Assembly (NCBI GenBank): GCA_902776365.1
Contig: CACYPU010000002.1
Location: 257,180-321,179 of the forward strand
Length of the DNA stretch: 64,000 bases
Source of the DNA: an uncultured Bacteroidota bacterium
Lineage (GTDB): Bacteria; Bacteroidota; Bacteroidia; Bacteroidales; P3
Direction of reading: 5' to 3'
Below, piece by piece: positions 33,390 to 41,800 of this stretch (position 1 is its first letter; each line of letters opens with the position of its first letter). A model generated the notes under the pieces. That model had not been told where the DNA came from. It worked only from the letters and a program-made list of their open reading frames with translations, and did not search any database. The translations under genes and the position numbers were made by a program.

Positions 33390-34148
33390 GTGTCCACAGT
33401 TCTCCAACTCCCCACTGGCGCCGACCTACACTGCTTCCCTGTCGAATCCTCTTCGCTAGGTATCATTGTCTGTCCCGGAGGCAGCTATTGCTGGCTCGAC
33501 TTCAAGACCGAAGGTCTCGAGGTGGCTCGCCGCCTCAACTCCTTTGGCATCTCGGCCTATGTCCTCCGCTACCATGTCTCTGGCTGGCTCGCTTGGGCCA
33601 CCCACTATCGGCTGCTCTTTCCCAGTCAACTCCATCCTCTCCCCATCAACGACATTCAAGCCGCCTTCCAAGTCCTCCGCAACTCAAGCAATCAGTCCCT
33701 CGGCGTGATGGGCTTCTCCGCCGGCGGCCACCTTGCCCTCTATTCCGCACTCTCCTGCAAGCCCGACTTCATTGCCGCCATATATCCCGTGGTCTCCTTG
33801 ACCCATCCCTGCACCCATCGCCGTTCACGCCGCTCCCTTCTCGGGGAATATGGAAAATACAAAAGAGTCCTCTGTCAGAGCCTTTCCATCGAGCACCGTA
33901 TCACCTCCCAGTATCCACCCGTCTTTCTCGTCAACTGCCTCGACGACCCCATTGTCGACTATCGCAACTCCGTCATCCTCGACCAGGCGCTCACAGATCA
34001 TCATATCCCTCACCGCTACATCCAGTATCGTACCGGCGGGCATGGATTCGGCATGTCCGACACCAAGGGCACTCCCGAATGCCGCCCTTGGCGCAACGAA
34101 TTCCTCCAATGGCTCCGAGCGTTAGAACAAAACAAACAAGTGTCTTAA
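33390..34148 (+). CDS. Alpha/beta hydrolase, acetyl-esterase-like, GTG start
   Basis: A 252-residue hydrolase with the oxyanion part CPGGSYCWLD, the nucleophile elbow GFSAGGH, an Asp in LVNCLDDPIVDY and the His in GGHGFG: a complete catalytic triad of the BD-FAE/acetyl-xylan-esterase-like type. In the operon it might deacylate an intermediate or release product. GTG 33390 is the start that puts the first strand (LHCFPVESSSLGIIVCPGGS) at the expected place; no ATG is available upstream in frame near the previous stop. Confidence 0.8.
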   Translation: MSTVLQLPTGADLHCFPVESSSLGIIVCPGGSYCWLDFKTEGLEVARRLNSFGISAYVLRYHVSGWLAWATHYRLLFPSQLHPLPINDIQAAFQVLRNSSNQSLGVMGFSAGGHLALYSALSCKPDFIAAIYPVVSLTHPCTHRRSRRSLLGEYGKYKRVLCQSLSIEHRITSQYPPVFLVNCLDDPIVDYRNSVILDQALTDHHIPHRYIQYRTGGHGFGMSDTKGTPECRPWRNEFLQWLRALEQNKQVS

Positions 34149-34164
34149 TACTAAACACTATAAA
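34144..34164 (+). repeat. Three CTTAATA/CTAAACA units before a start codon
   Basis: CTTAATA, CTAAACA and CTATAAA cover the esterase stop and run exactly to the ATG of the ligase gene at 34165. Confidence 0.85.
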
Positions 34165-35457
34165 ATGAACGACATCGAATACAAATCCCCCGAAGAAATC
34201 AAGGCCTTCCAGGAAGAAAAACTCCACCAGGCCCTGCAATATCTCGCTGCCCACTCGCCCTATTATCAGCGCATGTTCCGCAGCTACGGCATCGACGTCA
34301 ATAAAATCCTATCCCTCGAGGACCTCGTCAAAATCCCCTTTACCGAGAAGAAAGACCTGCAACTCTTCAACGACGACTTCCTCTGCTGCCCTCGTGAGAA
34401 GATTATCGACTATATCACCACCTCAGGCACCCTCGGCGACCCCGTCACTTTCGGATGCACCGAACTCGACCTCCAACGTCTCGCCTACAACGAAAAGAAA
34501 AGCTTCGAATGCGCAGGCCTCCGTCCCGGCAACATCGTCCAACTCATGACCACCCTCGACAAACGCTTCATGGCCGGACTTGCCTACTTCCTTGGCATCC
34601 GCGAGATGGGAGCTTCCATCATCCGTGTAGGCAACGGCATCCCCGAACTCCAGTGGGACACCATCCAGCGCATCCACCCCGACACCGTTATGTGTGTTCC
34701 CTCCTTCATCCTCCGGCTCATCGAGTACGCCGAGCAGCACAACATCGACTATCGTTCCTCTTCTGTCCGCCGCATCATCGGCATAGGCGAAGGTCTCCGC
34801 GAGCAGGACCTCTCCCTCAACCTCCTCGGCCGTCGCATCAAGGAGAAATGGGACGTCCAGCTCTTCGCCACCTATTCCTCTACCGAGATGGGTGCCACCT
34901 TCAGCGAATGCCCCTACGGTTGCGGTGGTCACGTCCACCCCGAACTCATTATCGTCGAAATCATCGGCGACGACGACCTCCCTGTCCCCGACGGACAACC
35001 CGGCGAAATTGTCGTCACCACCCTCGGCGTCGAAGGCATGCCGCTCCTCCGTTTCCGCACGGGCGACATTGCGGCCAAAATCGTCGACCCCTGCCCCTGC
35101 GGACGCAACAGCTACCGCCTCACGCCACTCGTCGGCCGCAAAAACAATATGATTAAACTCAAAGGCACCACACTCTATCCGCCTGCCATCAACGATGTTC
35201 TCGACAACACCGACTACGTCGCATCCTACCTCATCGAGGTCTCTACAAACGATGCCGGCACCGACGATGTCCTTGTCAAGATAGCCCTCCGCGAGGGCTT
35301 CGACCCCTCCGTCGTCAAACAACTCAAAGACTCCTTCCGCTCGCGCCTCCGTGTCGCTCCCCGAGTCGAGATCCTCCCTGCCGACGAACTCCAGCGCATC
35401 ATCTATCCCGCCAAAAGCCGCAAACCCGTCAAATTCATCGACCTCCGCAAAAAGTAA
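34165..35457 (+). CDS. PaaK-like aryl-CoA/acyl ligase
   Basis: A 430-residue adenylating enzyme of the phenylacetate-CoA ligase family: YITTSGTLGDP (P-loop-like), FATYSSTEMG (acyl-adenylate motif), LRFRTGDIA, and the C-terminal GRKNNMIKLKGTTLYPPAI. The family activates aromatic acids to AMP- then CoA- or carrier-bound thioesters. In an operon that begins with tyrosine ammonia-lyase the most natural substrate is 4-coumarate or a methylated relative, giving the starter unit; this is inference. Confidence 0.85.
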   Translation: MNDIEYKSPEEIKAFQEEKLHQALQYLAAHSPYYQRMFRSYGIDVNKILSLEDLVKIPFTEKKDLQLFNDDFLCCPREKIIDYITTSGTLGDPVTFGCTELDLQRLAYNEKKSFECAGLRPGNIVQLMTTLDKRFMAGLAYFLGIREMGASIIRVGNGIPELQWDTIQRIHPDTVMCVPSFILRLIEYAEQHNIDYRSSSVRRIIGIGEGLREQDLSLNLLGRRIKEKWDVQLFATYSSTEMGATFSECPYGCGGHVHPELIIVEIIGDDDLPVPDGQPGEIVVTTLGVEGMPLLRFRTGDIAAKIVDPCPCGRNSYRLTPLVGRKNNMIKLKGTTLYPPAINDVLDNTDYVASYLIEVSTNDAGTDDVLVKIALREGFDPSVVKQLKDSFRSRLRVAPRVEILPADELQRIIYPAKSRKPVKFIDLRKK

Positions 35458-35460
35458 TAT

Positions 35461-36555
35461 ATGTACGACAATATCCGCCCCCTCAACGACAGCGAGCTCC
35501 CGCAGGCCCTTGCCCAGATAGCCGCCTCGCCTCTCCTCGCGCCCATCGCGAAATTCCTCTATCCCGACCGCGACCCCGCGCTCTTCGCCAAGGAACTCTG
35601 CGCCATCAGCGACATCCACACCCTTCAGGACACCGTCATGCGCGCCGCCATCAATCGCATCCTCTCGCTGACCGTCACCCAGTTTACCCATAGCGGCGTC
35701 GAGAAACTCTCCCCTCACGCGCCCTACCTCTTCATCTCCAACCACCGCGACATCACCCTCGACGCTTTCCTGCTCCAATACCTGCTCTTCCACCACAACG
35801 AGCTCTACATCACCTTCGGAGCCAACCTCATGCAGGACCCCATCATTAGCCTCATGGGTCGCGCCAACCGCATGTTCCGTGTCGAACGCGGCGGAACACC
35901 CAAGGAGTTCTACCACAACATGACGCAGGTCTCCTCCTATATCCGTCATGTTATCGTCTCCGCCCGCCACTCCGTCTGGATTGCCCAGCGCAACGGCCGC
36001 ACCAAAGACGGCATCGACACCACCGAGGTCTCCCTGCTCAAGATGCTGGCCCTCAGCGGACGTCCCTCCCGGCAGGACCCCCTCTCGCCGCTCAAAGCCC
36101 TCAACCTCGTCCCCGTCTCCATCAGCTATGAATGGGAACCCTGCGACATTCTCAAAACCCGCGAGCTCTACTCCCGCGCCCAAGGACCCTACCGCAAGGC
36201 TCCCGGCGAAGACATCAACAGCGTCCTCACGGGCATCCTCCAACCCAAAGGTCACGTCCACCTCGCCATCGCCGACCCTCTCTCCGCTGCCGAAATCGAC
36301 AGTTGCTCCAATACCGACTCCCCATTCGAGAACCTCGCCGCACTCATCGACCGCCGCATCCGCTCCAACTACTTTCTCCACCCCACCAACTATGCCGCCT
36401 ACGACTACAAGCACAACTCCGACTTCTTCGCCGGTAAATATACCCCCGAGCTGCGCAACAGCCTCCTCGACCGCATCTCCTCTGCCCCCTCCTCCGCCCG
36501 CCACATACTCGTCGACATCTACGCCAACCCCATCGACCGCCTGAACATTCTCTAA
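35461..36555 (+). CDS. 1-acyl-glycerol-3-phosphate acyltransferase-like protein (PlsB/PlsC superfamily)
   Basis: A 364-residue protein with the acyltransferase histidine motif SNHRDITLDAFLL and the second motif in NRMFRVERGG, followed by WIAQRNGRTKDG. This longer type is common in Bacteroidota and is annotated as acyltransferase. It lies 3 nt after the ligase and is the last gene of the operon. It may help place the polyene in its lipid, or may act in general phospholipid synthesis. Confidence 0.8.
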   Translation: MYDNIRPLNDSELPQALAQIAASPLLAPIAKFLYPDRDPALFAKELCAISDIHTLQDTVMRAAINRILSLTVTQFTHSGVEKLSPHAPYLFISNHRDITLDAFLLQYLLFHHNELYITFGANLMQDPIISLMGRANRMFRVERGGTPKEFYHNMTQVSSYIRHVIVSARHSVWIAQRNGRTKDGIDTTEVSLLKMLALSGRPSRQDPLSPLKALNLVPVSISYEWEPCDILKTRELYSRAQGPYRKAPGEDINSVLTGILQPKGHVHLAIADPLSAAEIDSCSNTDSPFENLAALIDRRIRSNYFLHPTNYAAYDYKHNSDFFAGKYTPELRNSLLDRISSAPSSARHILVDIYANPIDRLNIL

Positions 36556-36604
36556 CCCAGTTTGAAGAGAAAAAGAGTCTAGTTAAATTAAGGAAAACTA
36601 GTGC

Positions 36605-36697
36605 ACTTGTACGATAGTTGTCCGTTAGTTGTCCGATACTTGTACGATAAATCATCGGACAAGTATCGGACAAGTATCGTACAAATGACGTACAACG
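36605..36697. repeat. Hairpin built of four 11-nt units per arm (copy 1)
   Basis: Left arm: four 11-nt units of the type CTTGTACGATA/GTTGTCCGATA (36606-36649). Loop AATC. Right arm: four units of the type ATCGGACAAGT/ATCGTACAAAT (36654-36697). The arms are largely complementary, giving a stem of about 40 bp. It stands between the polyene operon and the acyl-CoA synthetase promoter. A sister copy is at 50432-50523. It may end transcription of the operon; no protein is encoded. Confidence 0.9.
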
Positions 36698-36750
36698 GGA
36701 CTACTTTTTGTTGGGTTGGTTCTATTTTGTCGGGGCGTTTTAAAAAATAT

Positions 36751-36782
36751 TTTGTCAGTTGGATTTTTTTTCGTATCTTTGC
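36751..36782 (+). promoter_or_regulatory. Promoter of the acyl-CoA synthetase gene
   Basis: TTTG (36751-36754), 19-nt spacer and TATCTTTGC (36774-36782) form the best Bacteroidota-type promoter of the window, 37 nt before the ATG. Confidence 0.8.
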
Positions 36783-36818
36783 ATTTTATTAGAAATAAAA
36801 ATAAAAACGATAAATAGT

Positions 36819-38891
36819 ATGATTGCAAAAGAATTACTGAATCCCCGTAGCATCGTCATCTGCGGTGCTTCGTCCGACATTCATAAACCCGGCGGTAAGT
36901 CGCTGAAGAACCTCTTGGAGAGCCCCTTCAAGGGTCAGGTCTACGCCGTGAATCCCAAGGAGACCGAGGTGCAGGGCGTGAAGTGCTACACCAAGGTCGA
37001 GGACCTGCCTCAGGTCGACTGCGCCATCCTCTGCATCGCCGCCAAGTTCTGCGCCCAGACGGTCGACGTGCTGGCCAAGGAGAAGGGCTGCAAGGGCTTC
37101 ATCATCGTCAGCGCCGGTTTCTCGGAGGAGAGCCACGAGGGCGCCGAAATCGAGAAGCATATCGTCGACACCATCAACAGCGTCGGCGGCTCGCTCATCG
37201 GCCCCAATTGCACCGGCTTCCTCAATGTGAACTACGCCGGTTGCTTCGACACCCCCATTCCTCCGCTGGATCCCAAGGGTGTGGACTTCATCACCGGTAG
37301 CGGCGCCACCGCCGTGTTTATTAAGGAATACGGCATGAGCAACGGCCTTAAGTTCAACAGCGTGTGGGCCGTGGGCAACAGCGCCCAGCTGGGTATCGAG
37401 GATGTCCTCGAGCACCTCGACGAGACCTTCGACCCCGTGAAGTCGTCGCACGTCATCATGCTTTATATGGAGAAAATCGGCGACCCGCAGCGTCTGCTCA
37501 AGCACAGCCGCAGTCTCATCAATAAGGGTTGCCATATCGCCGCCATCAAGAGCGGCGGTTCCGCCGCAGGCTCCCGCGCTGCTTCGTCGCACACGGGCGC
37601 TCTGGCCACCAACGACGCCGCTGTCGATGCCCTGTTCCGCAAGGCCGGCATCGTGCGTTGCCAGAACCGTCAGGAGCTGACCACCGTCTGCGGTGTCTTC
37701 ATGTATCCCGAACTGAAGGGCAAGCGCTGTGCCGTCGTCACTCACGCCGGCGGTCCCGCTGTGATGCTCACCGACGTGCTGTCGAACGGTGGTATGGAGG
37801 TTCCCTCGCTGAAGGACCATCCCGCCAGCCCCGCCCTGCTGGAGAAGCTCTTCGGGGGCTCCTCGGTGGGCAATCCCATCGACTTCCTCGCTACCGGCAC
37901 CGCCGAGCAGCTGGGTTATATCCTCGACACCGTCGAGAACGAGTACACCGACATCGACTTCTCGGTGGTCATCTTCGGCTCGCCCGGACTCTTTTCCAAC
38001 AAGGAGGTCTACGACCTGCTCGACCAGAAGATGCGCACCTGCAAGAAGCCCATCTTCCCCGTGCTACCCTCCATCATCAACGTCAAAGACGAAATCAACG
38101 ACTTTATCGCCAAAGGCAATATTAACTTCCCCGAGGAGTGCGTGCTCGGCAACGCCCTCGTGAAAGTCTACAATACTCCCAAGCCCCAGCCCGAAAACGT
38201 GGAGCAGCCCAAGATTGACGTGGCCCGCATCCGCGCCACCGTTGACCGCTGCAAGGACGGCTACCTGGAGATTGCTGACTACAACGAGTTGCTCGACGCC
38301 GCCGGCATCAGCCGCAAGAAGAGCATTGAGGTGAGCAAGAAAGAGGACGCTCTGGCCTTCGCCAAGGAGGTGGGCTGCTCGAAGGATGTGCCCCTCGTGA
38401 TGAAGGTCGTCGGCCCGCTGCACAAGAGCGACGTGGGCGGCGTGACCCTCGGCGTGAAGGACCTCGACACTGTGGCCAAGGAGTTCGACCGCCTCATCGT
38501 CATCCCCGAGACCTACGCTGTGGAGATGTACCCCATGCTCGATGGTATCGACGTCTACATCGGCGCCATCCGCGACCCGAAGTTTGGCCATCAGATATTC
38601 TTCGGTTTGGGCGGTATCTTCATCGAGGTGCTGAAGGACGTGCAGAGCGCTCTGGCACCCATCACCGCCACCGAGGCCAAGGAGATGCTCAAACAGCTCA
38701 AGGGCTATAAGATTCTCGAGGGTGTGCGTGGTCAGGAGGGTGTGAACCTTGACCTCTATGCCGACCAGGTGGCCCGCGTGAGCGCCCTCGTGCAGGCCGC
38801 TCCCGAGATTGCCGAGATGGACCTCAACCCGCTCCTCGGTAACCCGCGCTACGTCACCGCCGTCGACGCCCGTATCCGTTTGGAGAAATAA
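36819..38891 (+). CDS. ADP-forming acetyl/acyl-CoA synthetase, fused alpha-beta
   Basis: The 690-residue protein joins an alpha part (NPRSIVICGASSDIHKPGG CoA-binding Rossmann; LIGPNCTGFLN; SSHTGALA with the phosphorylated His at about residue 258) and a beta ATP-grasp part (ELLDAAGISRKKS, VMKVVGPLHKSDVGGV, FFGLGGIFIEVLKDV, EMDLNPLL). The enzyme converts acyl-CoA, ADP and phosphate to acid, CoA and ATP, a fermentation energy step common in anaerobes. ATG 36819 is chosen over an upstream frame that runs through the promoter. Confidence 0.92.
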   Translation: MIAKELLNPRSIVICGASSDIHKPGGKSLKNLLESPFKGQVYAVNPKETEVQGVKCYTKVEDLPQVDCAILCIAAKFCAQTVDVLAKEKGCKGFIIVSAGFSEESHEGAEIEKHIVDTINSVGGSLIGPNCTGFLNVNYAGCFDTPIPPLDPKGVDFITGSGATAVFIKEYGMSNGLKFNSVWAVGNSAQLGIEDVLEHLDETFDPVKSSHVIMLYMEKIGDPQRLLKHSRSLINKGCHIAAIKSGGSAAGSRAASSHTGALATNDAAVDALFRKAGIVRCQNRQELTTVCGVFMYPELKGKRCAVVTHAGGPAVMLTDVLSNGGMEVPSLKDHPASPALLEKLFGGSSVGNPIDFLATGTAEQLGYILDTVENEYTDIDFSVVIFGSPGLFSNKEVYDLLDQKMRTCKKPIFPVLPSIINVKDEINDFIAKGNINFPEECVLGNALVKVYNTPKPQPENVEQPKIDVARIRATVDRCKDGYLEIADYNELLDAAGISRKKSIEVSKKEDALAFAKEVGCSKDVPLVMKVVGPLHKSDVGGVTLGVKDLDTVAKEFDRLIVIPETYAVEMYPMLDGIDVYIGAIRDPKFGHQIFFGLGGIFIEVLKDVQSALAPITATEAKEMLKQLKGYKILEGVRGQEGVNLDLYADQVARVSALVQAAPEIAEMDLNPLLGNPRYVTAVDARIRLEK

Positions 38892-38911
38892 ATTTTAAAA
38901 AGACCATCGTC

Positions 38912-39541
38912 ATGAAAAGGTTCTTGTCTTTCGTATGTCTTTCGGCTGCCTTGTTGTTTTCCGGCAGGGCCTCAGCCCAGATTAGCATCAACGCTGGCTA
39001 CATCCACCAGGAGCATACCTTCAACTATCAGAATGGTAATCTCGACAGTTTGTTGGGTCATCTTGATTATATGAATGGTGGCATACTGGGGGTGTCGCTG
39101 AATGTGCCATTGCTGGGAGATATCGGCCTCGCCCCCGGTGCCTACATCAGTTTTGCGCAGGCGAAGACCATCGTCCAAGACTCGGCCTGGAACTTCACCA
39201 CCTCCAACTTCAATCTGAAGCTTCCGTTCTTCTTGAACTTCAAGGTGAATCTGGGAGCACATGCCGATTTGATTGTCTTCGGAGGTCCGGTGTTCAATGT
39301 GGGTCTCTCCAAGTTGACCAACTACAAGGATGTCGCCGATCAGGTGGACCTGCATTGCGATATGGGCGGCACTATCGGTGTCGGTGTCCAGTTCAGCATA
39401 GTCAGGGTCTATGTTGGCTACAATGTCGATATGATTGACCGCGAGGACTTCTCGTTGGCGAACAAGCAGTCGGTGAAGAAAGCCTGGGAAGGCAGCACGC
39501 TCTTCGCCGGCTTGGGAGTCTCCCTGGGCTCACGTGATTAA
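38912..39541 (+). CDS. Outer-membrane beta-barrel protein
   Basis: A 209-residue protein with a signal peptide (MKRFLSFVCLSAALLFSGRASA) and alternating strands of an eight-stranded-type barrel (INAGYIHQEHTFNY, GVSLNVPLLGDIGLAPGAYI, VRVYVGYNVDMIDRE, STLFAGLGVSLGS). No enzyme motif. It follows the synthetase by 20 nt and is closed by a strong two-way terminator. Confidence 0.75.
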   Translation: MKRFLSFVCLSAALLFSGRASAQISINAGYIHQEHTFNYQNGNLDSLLGHLDYMNGGILGVSLNVPLLGDIGLAPGAYISFAQAKTIVQDSAWNFTTSNFNLKLPFFLNFKVNLGAHADLIVFGGPVFNVGLSKLTNYKDVADQVDLHCDMGGTIGVGVQFSIVRVYVGYNVDMIDREDFSLANKQSVKKAWEGSTLFAGLGVSLGSRD

Positions 39542-39545
39542 CTTC

Positions 39546-39577
39546 AGTCCCCGCAGGAATTCCTGCGGGGACTTTTC
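39546..39577. terminator. Two-way terminator between convergent genes
   Basis: A perfect 28-bp palindrome (39546-39573) rich in GC (AGTCCCCGCAGGAA and its complement) is followed by a short T run. It lies between the plus-strand barrel gene and the minus-strand gene at 39580. Confidence 0.9.
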
Positions 39578-39579
39578 GT

Positions 39580-40161
39580 TTAGAAGGCCAGTCCGATTTT
39601 GACAGCCACCTGCTGGGTGAGGCCAAAAGCCATCTTGGCGTCGGACATCAGACCGCTGTCGTCTTCTGTCTGGTGCCATTGTTTGGAGAGCGGTATCGCC
39701 CCTGAGCATTCGATGACCAGCCGTCCGGCAACGATACGGAAGCCGTAGCCGAAAGTGGGGGCGATGCGATGCTCATCGTAGTGGTAGCTGCGTGTCTGGA
39801 TGTCCCAGCCGTTGCTGCCGGTGTAGAGGTCGTAGGTGCCCCACGTGTAGATGAAGCATCCGCCTCCCGAGAGGAACAGATGAAAGTGGGACCACTGGGC
39901 GAAGTACCAGCGATAGCTGAGGGTGCCGAAGAGCATGTTGGCAGGATGGACTCGAGGCAGCAGTCCTTCCGGTGCTCCGCCGATGGAGGCCTCGATGGCG
40001 TGTCGCCTGGCAAGCCCCTGCTCGTAGAACACGGCTGGATGGGTCCATGCATAAGGGTTGATTTTGATGGTCCTCATGGGGACAAAAACGGAATCCTCCG
40101 ACTGGGATTGTGCAGTGGGGATAAAGGCCAGCAAAAGGGCTATCAATACCAGTCGTCTCAT
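39580..40161 (-). CDS. Putative outer-membrane protein
   Basis: A 193-residue protein with a signal peptide (MRRLVLIALLLAFIPTAQS) and amphipathic strands (HAIEASIGGAPEGLLPRV, HFHLFLSGGGCFIYTWGTYD, FGYGFRIVAGRLVIE, QQVAVKIGLAF), the pattern of a small barrel. It overlaps the lipoprotein gene at 40158 by 4 nt (ATGA), so the two are coupled and may work together at the envelope. Confidence 0.65.
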   Translation of the reverse strand: MRRLVLIALLLAFIPTAQSQSEDSVFVPMRTIKINPYAWTHPAVFYEQGLARRHAIEASIGGAPEGLLPRVHPANMLFGTLSYRWYFAQWSHFHLFLSGGGCFIYTWGTYDLYTGSNGWDIQTRSYHYDEHRIAPTFGYGFRIVAGRLVIECSGAIPLSKQWHQTEDDSGLMSDAKMAFGLTQQVAVKIGLAF

Positions 40162-40490
40162 TTCCTGTGCCTCCTTACTTTATTGCATCCCGGATAGAGT
40201 AGCAGCGTGTGGATGATGTAAAGCCAGCTGTATTCTATTTTGAGCTTGGCGTCGCGTCGGGCGATGGGGTCGATGCCGACGTTGAAGGCAAATCCGAAGT
40301 GTCCTTGGTTGTCGGTGCGGATGGTGCCCAGAGAGTCTTTCTCGAGCACGAATTTAAGGTCCTCGCCGGCCAAAGGTGTCGTAAGGGTGCTGTCGGTGTA
40401 AAGTGTTCCGCACACGATGTGCAGCTCTGTGTCTGTGCAGGCTGTTGCCAAAAGAGCGGCAAGGAGTGGCAGAAACAATCTTCGTTTCAT
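40158..40490 (-). CDS. Small lipoprotein with carboxypeptidase-regulatory-like fold
   Basis: A 110-residue lipoprotein with lipobox LLATAC. The mature part (CGTLYTDSTLTTPLAGEDLK, then SLGTIRTDNQGHFGFAF) reads like a transthyretin/carboxypeptidase-regulatory domain: a modified beta sandwich with the TDNxGxF turn. Translation is coupled to the membrane protein downstream. Function unknown. Confidence 0.65.
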   Translation of the reverse strand: MKRRLFLPLLAALLATACTDTELHIVCGTLYTDSTLTTPLAGEDLKFVLEKDSLGTIRTDNQGHFGFAFNVGIDPIARRDAKLKIEYSWLYIIHTLLLYPGCNKVRRHRK

Positions 40491-40492
40491 GT

Positions 40493-41765
40493 CTACTTGT
40501 TGAATTTCAATGGCTTACCTATTCCGACGGAGTCTTGTCCGTTCACCCACACGTGTTCGATGTGGGTGTGGAATGTCTGTCCTTCAAGGGGGCTCCAGCC
40601 GCACTTATATAATAATGATTCGCGCGTGACGGTCTCCTCTACTCCCGGGCGCACCAGTACGAGGTCGGCCTTGTAGCCTTTGCGGATGAATCCACGTCCC
40701 TCGATGCCGAAGAGCAGCGCAGGATTGTGACACATCTTTTGCACTGTCATAAGCAATAATTCATTATTGTTTATGGCAGGTTCCAACATCATCTGCAGCG
40801 AGTGCTGGATGCTGGGGATGCCGCTTGGGGCGTCGAAGTAGGGCTTCTGCTTGGCTTCGAGAGGGTGGGGGGCATGGTCGGTGGCGATGGTGTCGATGAG
40901 GTCGTCCTCGAGGGCGGCCCACAGCGGCATAGTCGCGGTCGTCGAACCACAGGTGGTTGGGTGTCACCTCAGCGGTGATATGCTTTTTCTCGAGGTCGAA
41001 ATTGCTTAGCAGGCTGAGTTCCGTGGCGGTGGAGATATGCGCCACATGGAAGCGGGTGCCGTACTTGCGGGCGCGTTCGACGGCGTGGTAGGTGGAGAGG
41101 AAGCAGGCTTCGCTGTTGCGAATCTTGGGGTGCAAGGCTGCGGTCTCCTCGGGGGTGTCCTGATATTCGCGTTTGGCATTGAATAGGTTGGCCTGGATGA
41201 CCTCCTCTTGCTCGCAATGGGCCACGATGAGTTTTTGGGCATCGCGGAACAGGTGGTCGAGCTGCTCGGAGTTGTTCACCAGCATGTTGCCCGTCGAGGA
41301 GCCGAGGAAGAGTTTGATGGCGGCGTAGCGTGTGGGGTCTAGGGCCAGCAGGTCGTCGATATTGTCGTTGGTGGCGCCGAGCATGAAGCCGTAGTTGACT
41401 GCGGAATCGCGTGCCGCGAGGGCTTCCTTGGCCTCCAGAGCTTCCTGTGTGGTGGTCTGTGGCTTGGTGTTCGGCATGTCGACGACGGAAGTTACGCCAC
41501 CGGCTCGTGCCGCTCGAGATTCAGAATAGAAAGTTCCCGCAGGGTTCTCGCTTTGTCCGCCGTCGCGGAAATGTACATGTGTGTCGATGACACCCGGCAT
41601 GAGAATCATGCCAGTGGCATCGATGGTTTCTCCTGGGAAATCCGAAGATTCTGGGAAATCCGGTTTCTCGATGATGTCAACTATTTTGTCGTCCTCAATG
41701 ACGACGGAACCGACAAAAATGCGACCCTCGTTGACGATGGTCGCATTATGAATCAGTGTTTTCAA
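40493..41765 (-). pseudogene. pyrC: Dihydroorotase, broken by internal deletion/frameshift
   Basis: The N-terminal reading (41765 to about 40933) has all early class I dihydroorotase motifs: TGMILMPGVIDTHVHFRDGG, the metal-bridging Lys in AAIKLFLGSS, IVAHCEQE, FHVAHIST. After HLWFDDRDYA the frame is lost. The rest follows in another frame from about 40930 (LWAALEDDLIDTIATDHAPH ... KADLVLVRPG) to the stop at 40493. Compared with the family about 20 residues around the KxNPAxK substrate-binding segment are missing, so this is more than a single-base slip. Either a true pseudogene or an assembly fault. The third step of pyrimidine synthesis would be lost. Confidence 0.85.
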
Positions 41766-41800
41766 AATTCTTAATTCTTAATTCTAAACTCTTAATTCTA
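41766..41800 (+). repeat. Five 7-nt units (AATTCTT) filling an entire intergenic gap
   Basis: Two AATTCTT, AATTCTA, AACTCTT and AATTCTA occupy exactly the 35 nt between the dihydroorotase start and the stop of the WG-repeat gene; no other intergenic base exists. Confidence 0.95.

Noticed and set aside
34423-36504. A 693-residue open frame on the minus strand
   Set aside because: It is the antisense shadow of the ligase and acyltransferase genes: low-complexity Gly/Val/Glu-rich composition and no recognisable motif, while both plus-strand proteins have clear family motifs.
36556-36818. Small open frames across the 11-nt hairpin
   Set aside because: Their sequence is only translated repeat; there is no ribosome binding site or conserved domain.
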